A DNA stretch of 64,000 nucleotides. It comes from Dasyornis broadbenti (taxonomy: Eukaryota; Chordata; Aves; Passeriformes; Dasyornithidae). The DNA is taken from assembly GCA_013397935.1 (NCBI GenBank), contig VZRN01001103.1, forward strand, positions 544,284 to 608,283, given 5' to 3'. This document shows positions 48,671 through 60,667 of the stretch, piece after piece. The first letter of the stretch is position 1, and every line of letters starts with the position of its first letter. The translations under genes and the position numbers were made by a program. The notes beneath the pieces were generated by a model that was not told the DNA's origin, ran no database searches, and saw only the letters and a program-made list of their open reading frames with translations.

Positions 48671-50395
48671 ATTTGAGAGGAACAGGAGTTTTGCCACAAA
48701 GATATTTTGGTGGCAAAAAAATATTTTGGTTTTTTGTGAGGATGGCCTCATTTGGTACTAGTAGGGGAAAGCAGTCCCAGACATGTGGGGTGTTTTGCTG
48801 CCCAGGCAGGAGGACATGGATGGGCAGAAGGGCTGAGCCAAGTTAGCACAGAACATCCATTGCCTCTGCGTTTCAGTCTGGCTGCAGACACCCCCTGGAG
48901 CCCTTCTCATCCTGCAGAGCTGAGCGGCAGCAGGTGTGGATAGTGTGATCTTGGCTTGGGACATGCAGCATCATGAGAAATATGTGGAAAACTTACCCTG
49001 GGAGTAAAGCAACCTGAGCTAAGGCTGGGTAGAAACAGTTTTCTAGCTTTACATAAGCTTCCCCCTCCCACCTCCACCCCAGCTTCCCAGGAGGATCAAA
49101 TCTCATCTTTATATGTTTTTTGTCCTATTAATTTTGGTGGAAGATGACCTAGAGCCCAAGATCGTAACCAAAGGGTTAAGGATGTAGGAAGCTCAGGTCA
49201 GAGATTTACATTGAAACAGGCCAGCTGAGGTCCCACCACTGTCCTGCCCTAACTGCTGATTGCTGCTGCCTCCCAGGTGGTTTTTCCACACTTGGACTAA
49301 AAGTTCCAACCTAAGAAACTTTTCCTGGCAGAAGTTTTGTTGAAAGTGGTACATTCCTGAAATGATGGGGGAAAAAAAGAAAATTAGTTTCTATTTTCCA
49401 GGAAAATATTGATTCCTCTGGCTATTCAGAGACAGTGGGGTGGGCACAGGGGCTGCAGGAGCTGCTGCTGATCCTCACAAAGTCCAAGTGTTGGATGAAC
49501 AAGGCACTTCCATGGCTAGGGATCACCCCTGACGTCTCTGTGTGTGCTGGCTGCTGCGGACACAAATGACAGCCCTTCGGAAAACTTCAGAGACTGGTGG
49601 GCAGGCTCCGGTGCCTGGAAAAAAAACAGCAGTGGAAAACCCACTGGCGCAGCCCAAGCCACAGACAGCCAAGAATGAGCTGTTACAGCTTGCTCATGGG
49701 GGAAGAGAGATAGATTTGCTCTCCTTTGGGCCCATCCATGAAATATACGCAATGTTTCATCTATCATGAAAAAATCCCCATAGAAAAGCCTAAATCTTGG
49801 CGTTGCAGATAACCCATCTGTACATTGAATGTGGTTGAGGGTCCCCACAGGGGAGGAGAAGATGGGTTTGCAAGGGACCCTGTCTGCTTGTTGGGGAGAG
49901 ACAAGACTGAGATACGGAGGGAATCAAAGACTGCCATAATTTTGGGGGGGAAGCCTAAATTTAGTGACTTACTGGAAGGAAAGAAAACAGAAAGGGCAGC
50001 CTCTATCACACCATATTTTTGGGAAGAGACATGGAAGGTGCTCCATACTCTAGAAGAAGGCGTCCCCAATTTGCTCTATTAATGCCCTCAATTTGACCTA
50101 TGAAGAATGCTTCCAGCATTTGGGTTGCAGCAAGAACAGAAAAAGACTTGAGAGCAGTTGCTTTCTTTGGGGGAGAGGAAGTCAAGCAAAAATTAATGTA
50201 TTAATAGAATTTAAAGCTTATTCTTAATTTATTTGTGGTAGCAAAAAAACCCTAAGCAACCCTCTGAAAAGAGTTCATACTACAATATTTCTGGTTAGAG
50301 AATCATAGTGGCCAATGTGGTAGGACTGACTGTTATGGTGAAGTGCCTGGTAAAACCACAGGAAAGTTTTTTAGTTTGCTGGCAACATCACAAAC
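48671..50395. other. Noncoding interval
   Basis: No supported gene or repeat. Open frames at 49.5-50.1 kb occur on both strands and have no family resemblance. Confidence 0.5.
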
Positions 50396-50408
50396 ATGTC
50401 AGTATTAA

Positions 50409-50798
50409 ATGGAAGCGTCTTCTTGGCTATTTCGGAAGTGTGGGGCAGTTATTGTGTACCATATAGTAAAAAAAGAGCTATCCCCATCCACTTACTTTGG
50501 TGCAGCTGAGGAGTCTGGTCCATCATTTCTTGAAGTCAATAGGGAGAACATTATTGACTTGATGAGGTCTCTCTTTGCCCCACACCTGGAGCTGTTTCCA
50601 TTTGAAAAGTGCCACCACCGACTTCGGATTGCTGATGAATTTTTCAGTAATGTGCATGTGAAAGTAATGCTGCCTCAAGGGATGATTAAATCACTGGGTG
50701 TCTCAGTCTCCAGGATGCAGCTGGACAAATCCTGTCAGACACTGGTCTTCCATAATAGACCTGAGCAGACATTTTTAATGGTTGCTCCTCGCCGATAG
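50409..50798 (+). CDS. Unrecognised 129-codon ORF; possible retrocopy, exon or chance ORF
   Basis: An ATG-initiated frame ends in TAG and an AATAAA follows about 100 bases later (50,901), which is the arrangement of a terminal exon or a processed copy. The protein has mixed, globular-looking composition rather than the repetitive or low-complexity look of most chance ORFs here, for example LFAPHLELFPFEKCHHRLR and MIKSLGVSVSRMQLDK. A second frame opens earlier (ATG at 50,396) and ends at 50,509. I cannot assign a family. No clear splice acceptor or poly(A) tail settles the alternatives, and an ORF this long can occur by chance in 64 kb. Confidence 0.25.
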   Translation: MEASSWLFRKCGAVIVYHIVKKELSPSTYFGAAEESGPSFLEVNRENIIDLMRSLFAPHLELFPFEKCHHRLRIADEFFSNVHVKVMLPQGMIKSLGVSVSRMQLDKSCQTLVFHNRPEQTFLMVAPRR

Positions 50799-52870
50799 CT
50801 CATACCAGTTACACGGCATCACCGTCTTCGTCAGAGTCTCTTGTGAATCACCAGACCAGGGGGTGGATAATTGCTACTTTGGTTCCTTGCTGAGAGTTTA
50901 AATAAAATGCACAAATCAAAAGCCCCTTATTGATACAAAATAAAAGTCTAACGAATGCTCAGGTGGTAACCTGAAAGGAGAGGAGATGACATGCTTCACA
51001 TTTCATCTGGAACAAATGCCACTGAATTGCTGATATTTTTCTGATGGAGACAGGATTTTTTCTTAAGTAGCAAGTAGACCTGGCTGGAAAATGGCATTTC
51101 TCTTTTGTGAGATATTTAGCAGTTTCAGCTTTGGGTCTTGTTCTGATGTGGATGATCAGGTCCTCTCTAGTTTTTCACAGGAACCAAAGAGAATGAGGCA
51201 GAGACTTGGTGACAGGGACTCACCCACCACCATGCTTTAGATAAGACTGGTGGCCAAAATCTTGCTTAGTGTAATTAGCAATGGGGATTATAATTGCACC
51301 ATCCTTACACACAGCGAGCAGCCCTGGCTCACCCATGGCAGTGGGTAGAGGGAACTCTGTATCAAGTGAGGCTCAGCCCTGGATGCATCCAGACCCACCT
51401 GCAAGTAGAGAAGGGACCTGCAGAGGGTGTGAGCTGGGAGGTGACCACAGCATGCCACCACACAGTTCACAAGTAACTGTGGCAGCCAGGAGAAAACCAG
51501 GAGAAAGCAGCTGGTGGCTGGATTTGTGTGATCCCAATGGCAAGACATTAGGTGTCTGTGTTACGGCTGACCCCAGAGGCAGAGATCATCACATCCTCAT
51601 AAACTGACACCAGACTCTTGGGTGTAAGGAGACAAAAGAGATTTTTTTCTCTTCTTCCCAGCACCATAGCAGGACTTTCACGTTCCATTTCATGTGGAAG
51701 ACATGGAAGCTTGCAGCTTACTGTTATCTCAAGGTTCCATTTGGTCTGTTTTTTAATATTGCAGCCTACCAAGGAAAGACTTGATCTTCCCTCTTCCACC
51801 CATGTGAAACCATCAATGAACATCTGTGTGACTGTCCCACAAAGCGTGCCATAAAGCCAGCTAGGGAATCAGCTGGGAACCCCAGGGCCCCCACACCAGC
51901 ATCTCCTGAGAGCCAGCACCTTTCACTGAGCTGGCTCCTCCAGGGGAGGCGTGCCAGGTGCTGGATGAGCTGGGAGTGAGTGTGTGCTTGCCCAGGGATG
52001 GAAAAATACGAGGCTGGGGGAGATCAGAGCTGCCCATTGGTGAGTCACAGGAAGCAAAGGTGCTGGGTCAGCCCTGAACTGAATGAGGAAGGATTAGGAG
52101 CCTGAGCAGGTGCAGGATGCCATAACCCCTATAAGAATCCAGATAAGGAAGGAAGGACAAGGTATGCTTCACACAGGCCACTGAGGTCTGGTTTTGCCAT
52201 CAATTCTTTCCATAGTTACCAACATCACCACCACATTATCAACCTCTTTTCTGCTCATCTGATGCTGGGGAAGGCAATTCAGTAAGAGGTTGGTTGGATT
52301 CCCTGTGTAATTTTCTCTTTGGAGTTCTGATTTTGTTTAGCACAGAAAGATACCCCCAAAAGCAGCTTTCTCTGAAGAGAGAGCCATAAATATTTTATAT
52401 CTAAGTCAGTCCTCTGGAAAATGCTACAGCTTAAACAAAAAATGTTTCCTACCTGCCAGCAGAGATCCTGCCTAAGCCTCAATTTCATTGAAGGACGTAT
52501 GCAGATATTTGAGCAAAGAAACTTCCTCAGCATGCCCCATCCTTCACCAGGGAGGAAATTATGGTGATTTTGGCTCTGCTGTCTGTCAGGCTCTTGATGA
52601 GACAGAACTTGTCCTCTCTGACTCCCATTACTGAGTAACCCAGGCACTGCTGCCCATCTCTGCCTGCCCCACAAGTAACCTGAGACTCTCTGCTGCCTGT
52701 GCCTGGCCTGGAACTTATCTACTTCCTACCACCAGTCACACTTTCCTCCTCTCCCTGGCAAAGGTAACCCAGCATTGTCTCTGAATGAGAGAGCATTATA
52801 GGCATGGTGTAGTCTGGGCATGGGGACAGGGGACAAACCAGCCCTCAGCCAAGAGACTCCCCTGCTTCTC
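50799..52870. other. Noncoding interval
   Basis: Holds the AATAAA at 50,901 after the unknown ORF. Otherwise no feature is recognised. Confidence 0.5.
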
Positions 52871-53184
52871 AAGAGGTAGCAGTGCAGGACCCCACCAGCA
52901 TTCAGGATATGGACAATCTCCCACCCAGCCTCACTCATCCCTGAGCTGCCCTGTGAGGTGAAGCCCAGAAGGGCTTTTCTAGGAAAAAGTTCTGTTTTCA
53001 GACAGAATTTTCCAACAACGGTGGGATGGCCTCTCTCATCCCATTGACTGGTATGATCATCTGTCTCCATTTGCTCCACTCTTTTGGGCGAGTGCAGTGT
53101 TTGCATCTGGGCAGATGTGTAGCAAAATACAGGCCCCATTGTGAAGACCTTCTCCCACCAATTCAGAAGAGCTGGTGAGCAGGA
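52871..53184 (+). repeat. Duplicated approx. 320-bp segment, copy 2
   Basis: Direct-orientation partner of 48,346-48,670, ending at the shared TTCAGAAGAGCTGGTGAGCAGGA-type block. It lacks the internal GCAGCTGGGCAG duplication of copy 1 and carries small insertions of its own. Confidence 0.8.
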
Positions 53185-56100
53185 TGAGGAGTGAGGGTTG
53201 GGAGTTCTTACATGGGCACCCAGGGGTGTGGCTCAGGTGACGTGGCTGGAGAAAGGGCAAGGAGGATGCTGATATCCAGCATCATCCCTTATCCTCAGCA
53301 CAGGGTGGGAGGAGAGGAAAGAGTGGGTTTACCTATTTCTTTGTGGATAAATCCTTCTGAAGCAGATGCAGTGCAGTGCAATGACTGCTCATCTCTGCTA
53401 GACTCACCTTGGAGCTTGCTTTGGGCTGAAACCATCCGCTCCATTTGTGTTCAAGGAAGAGCAGTGCCTCTGGCTGTAAATCTCCTGGGAAGCTCATGAC
53501 TCACAGCATAAGAGCTGTGGAGCACAGTGGATTACGCAGCACTGGCTGCTCACCCTCCTGAAGGCGGTTTTGGCTCCCCAGGGTGTTTGTGTTGGAGCGG
53601 ATGAGCCTGTGCCATGGTGGGGCGACCACAGCCCCGCACAGACATGCCAGGAGGAAGGTAAGAGTGTGCCCCGAGTCAACAGGCCTGGAAAAGCCATCAA
53701 GACTTGGTATCCCTGTAATTACAAGCCTACTATGTAGGATTTTCTTTTTGAAAATAAAAATCTTTACCCAAAGTCTCCATCACACAAATGTTGACTTCTG
53801 TCAGTTGACTTCTGTCCAACCAGTCATTTCTTCAGGTTTATCCCACTACAGAGTCGAAGCCTTGTGCCATCCCCATCCTTAGGATAGATCCTGGTGCTCC
53901 AGAACCTCAGGGGCTTGGTGGGAGAGCTTTGATACTGCCAGTGGTGCTCCTGCTTCTGTACAGATGCGATGAGTGAGCCTGGGTGTGAGGAGGGCCTTGG
54001 GACATACCAGCACAGCCAGGGCTCTCTCAGCTCCTCCCCTGTGCACGGGCGGTGGCACAGCCGGAATCTTTCACTACTCCAGACACTGCCTGCCACCACA
54101 GCCAGCACCAGTTGGCACCATGGTGACAGTCCCCAGAATGCCTCTTGGTAGGAGCTTGGATGCTCTTTCCTTTGTGGCCAGAGCTATGCCATTGGAGAAG
54201 GTATGGGAATGCAGGGTATCTGAGGGTCTTTGTTCCCTGGCGGATATCTGCTACTCCTGGACCTGCTGGCTTCCTGAATACACAGGCAGTCTGCAACCCA
54301 CCTCATGCCTGGCAGCATTCCAACCTGCTCGCACTGCAGCAAGGTGCCAAGCACAGCCAGATACTGACGGAGGCAATGCTGGCCAAAGCTGGAATGGGGT
54401 GATAAAACTAAGCCTCAGAGTTGGCTCCAGTGCTGCACAGCACATTTCTCTTTGTCATCCAGTGCACAGGGGTACTTGAAGCCCTCCTGGCCCTGGGAAT
54501 GGGGGCTTTTCGCTTCCTAGGTGTTAGGTTTTCTGTCTAACCTGGTAGCTGAAAGCACTTAACAACCAAGCTCAAAATTTTATATAATCTCCTGAGTACC
54601 ATTAGTTGTCAAGAGACATGATGGATGGTGATGGTCTTTCTGGAGACGGAGAAAAAACCAAGATACATTCACATTTTCTGCAGGTGCATGGGCTGCCTAC
54701 ACTCAAGTGAGCTTGTGGATGTCATGTAGAATTTGGAGCTTCACTTCTGGGATGTCCTTGTTGTGAATCATATGGGAAAACTGGCCACTCTGAAAAACCA
54801 TTGCAAGGTGTGAACATCTGCTGGAGCCATTTTTGCCATGGTAAGACCACGTTTTTCCTTGCAAGAAGGTGGGGTAACCAAGGCCCCCTTCACTGTTTGC
54901 TCTTCATTCTCACCCTTATCTCCTCCCATCTGCTTGGTACAAGGGGCTTCTCTGGAAAGTTAACTTATGTGGTATCCCATTCTCTCATGTTATTTATTCC
55001 TCTTCTGAGGCTGCCTGAGGTGGCATTTGATCATGGCAGATATCCCTTTCCTGGTATCACTTTCCCCAGGTGTTTCTGACTCAAGGGAAAACCCAGGAAG
55101 ACACCCACCATCCTTATCAAGATGTAACTAGCCCAGACACTGCTGCATCACATCATTTTTTCATTCTGTCTCAGCAATGACTCAGCCTTCATTAACAGCA
55201 GTCATCAGGGACTATTTCACCCTACGTTTCCTCCTGGCTGGAGGCCATCCCATAACCTGTGCAACCCAGTGAGCTTCAGATCAGCTATTCCAGTGCTGTG
55301 GTTGCTTTTGAGACTGTGCTGCTTCTTCTCCTTGGCACTTCCCATAAGTGGTGCTGCAAACTGCTGAGAAAGGCAGGGAGCGGACAGCCCAGCATCTCCA
55401 CTAGCTCTGGAATTTCAGACAGGAATTAGCAAAGCGTCTGTTCGAGGAGATCTCCTTGCAGGGCTACTTCCAACTGTCGAGGGATTTAAACGGCCAGTTG
55501 GGATTTTTTTCCCTCTGCCATGCTTCCGCGGGTAACTTTCCCAAAGATAATTACGCCACTCAGGAAGACAGACACATACCTTGCATACTTGTGGGAACTA
55601 TAATGCGATAGGTGGTGGAGAGCATTTTGAAGCTCTTTGAACACACGAGAGCAGCTGAATTCCCGTGACTTACCTACCCAAACCAAAGCAAGTCCAGGCA
55701 ATGGCTACATAGTTTTTGTGGAGCTCTTACCCAACACAAGACAAACATTTCCCAGGAAAGCTTTGGTCTTGCAGCACCAAGGCACAGACGCTTTTTGTCA
55801 CCAGAGAAATCACAGGTGTTTTGTCAGGTAAGATTTACCATTTCTACTTCACCATTTTTTAAAAAAAACGATGTTGTCTGAACTGAGGCTGGAACAGGAA
55901 TATTTTCTCCTATGACTGCAAAAAAAAAGGCAGTCGTGTGTTTTCTGAGAGGTCAGGGAAACAGCACAGAGAAATTATCCTCTCTTAAGTAGATAAGTGA
56001 TTGTTATGGCTAAAATATCCTGGCAGCTAATTGCCTGTGAAGATAACTGGCAGAGCTGAGGTGTAGTGGCATTTGGTGCTGTTAGTTTAGTACAGGCAGC

Positions 56101-57059
56101 TCTGCAACAGACACAAAAGGAGACACAGGCTTTGCTTCAAGTGCTTTAACATTTGAATTGTGGAGTTGCAATTCAATTTGCTGACTTTGGAAGAAAACCA
56201 GAGAAGTAAGAAAGAGCAATTTTATTCCACATGGTGACTTGGAGGACCTTACAGATCTTTAACCCACCCCAAATCTGTATTGATATGTGCACCCAGAACC
56301 TCCTGTACTGTGTCATCAGAGCAGTGGTACTAGAGCCCTCCGAAGTGGATCCTGGTGTCCTGCCATGCCTGTGGGATGGCTGGGACAGGTTTGTGAGCTC
56401 CTTGGGGACCATTTTGGGGGGGGGTGGTGCACTTGCTCAAGAGTAAGAATACGAGTTTGACTGAAAGTAAGGATATTATTTTCAAATGCTTTCAAGATTT
56501 GGTCTGGTTATCTGTGTAGATGGTTGTCCCTAGCTAGCGATGAGCTATTTAAATGAAGTCATGACATGTAAATACGAATGTATTTATTGGTTTACCTCCT
56601 ACCTTTGTATCCAAAGGGATATAGAGGATAGATAGGAGTTTCTAGTGCCCATCCCCATCAGTTCAGGTGACCTGAAAGTACCCACCTGCACTGATGTCCC
56701 TTGAGACCAGACTGGGACAGATCCTGCAAAAGGGCTTCGTCATACAGAAAGTTTAGCAAAAATGCCTTGGGGTTCCTGAGTAATGCTGGGATCCTGACCC
56801 TGAGCCCCTTCCCTCTCCGGTCATCCTTGCAGCCCTGAACTGAGTCAGTGGGATGGTGGCTGTGCGTTGGGGAAGGTTCCCTTTGGAGGAGATTGTGTCT
56901 TTCCTGGCTTGTGAATGTTTTTGTTTGTTGGGGTGAGGGGAGCAATACAGCTTGCAGCTTGCCCTGACATGTGCCTGCTGTGTGTAAACCTGCAACTTTT
57001 ATAAAAAGGGCTCCTGTCTTGAGAACTGTGGAGCGTTCAAGTGCTTCTTGGCTCTGGGT
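53185..57059. other. Noncoding interval
   Basis: No supported exon or classified repeat. The 168-codon frame at 53,973-54,479 overlaps frames on the other strand and has no family resemblance. Confidence 0.5.
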
Positions 57060-57330
57060 TTCTCCTTTAGCTGCCGTAAGATCAGATTAATGATGTATTA
57101 GTTCAAGATAACTGCCATGAGATCATGTAATTAGCTTGTGATCATTCTCCATGCCAGTTGGCTGAAACTCGATGCTTTAAAAAAACCCCTCTTTCAGACC
57201 AGCTACAAATAGAGCTTTTTGATTGATGACATTAACAAATAGCTCATTAGTCACCTTTTGAGCTAATTAAAGGGGAGCACATCCAAGGCAGTAAAGAACA
57301 GCTGTACGTGATTAAAGGCAGCCGTCAGAC
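57060..57330. promoter_or_regulatory. Candidate conserved enhancer-like block
   Basis: An AT-rich island in a GC-richer neighbourhood. It contains TGATTGATGACA at 57,220-57,231 (a PBX/HOX-type TGATTGAT joined to a MEIS/TGIF-type TGACA), CTAATTAA at 57,263-57,270, and several other ATTA/TAAT and ATTAGTCA words. This is the typical look of a vertebrate developmental enhancer. The call rests on composition and motifs only. Confidence 0.3.
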
Positions 57331-58629
57331 TGAGCTCTGGGGAACAGGGGAAGTAGTTTATCACCTTGTGCCTTTCGCTGTGCCCATGGTGCCCATTTGC
57401 TAAACAAAGTTGTAATGTCCCCCTCAAAGTCCTGATCCTGCCCTGCTCAGCTCTCTAAGGCTCAGTCAGACCTTCCTAATCCCGTTCACATTGCCTTTGG
57501 GCAGATGAAGAGCTGCAGGAGGGCAGTGCCTTTGCAGAGCAGTGATACCTGCCCAAGAGCAGCTGCTGCTCGCCCAAGCAACAAGACTTCCCTTTGGCAC
57601 TGCTCCCACATTCCAAGTACATGGCCTTTTTGACATGGAAGTTGTCAAAAGTTACTCAGTAGTTACTCTGTGCAAAACTGTGGGTCAGGGGATACTTTAA
57701 CTTCTCTGAACTCGTTGGGCACGGGAGGAATCTGGGTTGTTGTGTAGGCACCATAAGGCCATCTGTATCACTTTGGTGAGCATGGGGAGAGAGGTTCCCA
57801 GCGCATGAGAAGAAGGCTATCCCTGTATTACTGCAGGGCACTGGGAAACATCACGGGCAAAGGGATCTGTCTCATAGCATTTAAATCCACGTGTGATTGC
57901 TGCAAGCCTGCTGCCCGAGACCTTCTCCCACAGTCTGGCCAAGCTCTCTTCCTCTTGTCCAGCTGGACCAAGCTCTTTTGTTCAGTCCCTACTTTTTGTC
58001 TCAACCTCAGTTCCGCCTTGGCTGCCCACATCATCCCTCTGGTGTGGTGAATATCCATCCCAAACCCCAAAAGTTGCTTGGAGGCACATGTTAGGGTCAG
58101 TGCCCTCTCTTGCTGGAGAAAACACTAGCAATGGCCAGCTCCCCGGTAGGGTTTGCATCATGAACAGAAACAGATTTTTCTCCCTTGTCCCAGCCTCCGT
58201 CACCAAACTGATAATGAGCCCCATTCTCCTTGGTGTGCTCTCTGCTGCCCCATCTACCAGACTTCCTGTGACTTGTGACCACCTCAGCTGTTGCGTAGCC
58301 TTTTCTCTTGCCGCATTCCCTGCCCATGCTCACTCTCACACCAGGCTGCTACAGGCTGGTGGTGGCTCTGCAGTCACCAGCCCTGGCATGGCCACCAAGC
58401 AATGGGATGGTGTGGCTTGGGGCTGCTCTGTTCCCAAGAACCAGTTGTGTGCACCCCACACTGCCTGGCTCCCCCAAGACAGATGCCACTCAGAAGGAAT
58501 CACACGTGAGCTCTTCTTAGGTGCTACCAGGTGTTGGAAAGGTTGTTCATCTAAAGCAAGAAATCATTTAATGCAAAGGGCTCCAGCAGGCTGTTCTGGA
58601 GGCTCGGACCAGCAAGGCAATGTGTGAGT
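57331..58629. other. Noncoding interval with a long chance ORF
   Basis: A 244-codon frame at 57,893-58,627 (plus) opens with an ATT-type or other non-ATG codon context and is rich in Ser, Pro, Cys and Ala without domain character; frames on the opposite strand overlap it. I treat it as chance in GC-richer DNA. Confidence 0.45.
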
Positions 58630-58714
58630 ATCACCAGCCCTAAGTGATCACCAGCCCTAAGTGATCACCAGCCCTAAGTGATCACCAGCTCCAAGTGGTC
58701 ATCCACCCTAGGTG
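58630..58714 (+). repeat. 17-bp minisatellite, about 5 copies
   Basis: Unit ATCACCAGCCCTAAGTG occurs three times exactly (58,630, 58,647, 58,664), then as ATCACCAGCTCCAAGTG and the more diverged GTCATCCACCCTAGGTG. Divergence rises toward the right end. Confidence 0.93.
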
Positions 58715-60628
58715 GTGATCTAGCTGGATCAGATTGAATTGAGTATCTCATGAAACTGTGCCCTTCTTTGTTCCTCTTGGAGAAGAGGAGAAGTAACTGA
58801 GTTTGTGTCTTCTGGAAGAGCCACTGAATTTTACTCCCAGTCAAGTAGGTGGCTGCAGTTAGAGCTCTAAAGTTGAACCGTATGTAAGGAGATATGATAG
58901 CTCAGAGAAATGTGAGATCCTTTGTACAGCATCTGCATCTCCACTCAGCAGCACCTGAGCCATGCAGATGGAGCCAGTTTTGAGGGCAGTGTTTGGGCAA
59001 ACACTGCCAGCCTATACTTGTCCACCAGATCAAGCCCCTGCGTGCTGTAGCATTTAGGGTTTGACGCTTTAATCTCTTGTCTGTCTGGGTTAATCTCAGG
59101 TCATTAACTTTTATTTTCCTGCTGTTCCAGCCATGTGAATTCTACAGTTTATGGTACTAAAAAAAAAAAAAATATCCCTATGCAGTTGCTGAGTGCCCTG
59201 AGAGGCTGTGTGGCAGATTGTCTTGAACAGGAAATGCTCGAGAAGAGCAGCTTAACTGGGGCTTGTGCTCCAACAGCCACTGCTGACAGATTAGAGCGAT
59301 TGTAAAACTGTGCTGAAATGGTCATTCCAATATTGTGCTATTTTTTTCTGCGGTTTGGAAGAGATTTGCAGGTTAGATTGAAAATGAACAGTGCTTTGTG
59401 ACCTGCATTGTGGTTATTGAGGTACAGTAAAAGCTGCGGAGTGAAAGGGGTCTTACGTATTCAGCCCCTATTAATTTTTTTAATATTGTATCAGGATATA
59501 GGAGGAATGCGAGTCTTTTCTCACCTTGTTTTTCCTCAGAGGAATGGTGGAAGTTCTAGGTGTGTAAAATGAGCACTCCTTGCCCTAGGTGAAGATTGCA
59601 CACAGAATCTGAGTGCAGGCCCTTTAGAAAATCTCACCTTTTATTTGTCTTCTTGCAAGACGGAGATAACGGGTGTTGATTTTTGACTGTAGCAACGCTG
59701 AGCCCTTCAAGTAGCTGCAGCTGTCGTCCTAGCCCTGCTGAGACACCAGCTTGGGTGGCCATGCCTCCTTCTCCAGCTCTGCATTTTAGCGAGAGGTCTA
59801 TTGCACGAATACAAATGCAGCTAGTATGCCTTGTCCTGTGTTTTTACCCATCCCTTTCCCTCCCAGCCCATCCTGTTGCAGCCACAGCAGAGGGTGGGCA
59901 CAGTGAAGGCTCACACTGGTGAGACAGGGACCACAAACCCATCTCTGATCTCTGATGCTGGCACTGAACACCTGACACCAGCAGCCTCTGCTGACACCAG
60001 GCTCTGCTGTGAAGGGAAGAGATGGATGCTCCAAAGATACAGGAAGGACTGAGGTTTATCATCTTCTGGGTGATTCTTATTCTGCTGTTATTGACCCAAA
60101 TAGATTTTAACCTTTGCTTTCTCTAATGTTGATTAGACCTTACATGTCAGTGAAGTCAGAAGGTTTTACATTTGCAATTAATCTTCTATGTGATGAGAGC
60201 TCAGGACTTGTGTCTATATGATTTCATGTCTATATGATTCTAAGCAGAGCGGGTCAGCAGGCAAAGAGCTGAGATTCCTCATTTCAGAGAGACAAGTAAA
60301 TATGGAAAAGTCATTTTATCTTCCATGCCACGTTGATAAATTGCCCTTTCGTTCTTTCTCTCTTACACCTTTATTGAACTTGCAGACAAACCCCTCCCTT
60401 GGCAGGTAGAAAGAAGAAATTGCCAGCAGTATACATTGAAGAGATGCCTTCCAGTAGTGTAGCTGTACAAATAATAGGTTTTTCATTTCAGTGGCTGAAG
60501 GGAAAAATTGAAAATACTTTTTGGTTTGGATCACCTCCTAAAGGAGAATGTTTCTTTTCTTCTTTGATTTCTTTCCATAAGCGTAGCATGAGACATTCTG
60601 GTTTGAGATTATTTACTGCTTTTCATAA

Positions 60629-60667
<39 letters not shown>

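Noticed and set aside
57893..58627. 244-codon plus-strand open frame
   Set aside because: Composition is Ser/Pro/Cys/Ala-rich without domain character, overlapping long frames occur on the other strand, and no splice or promoter context supports it.
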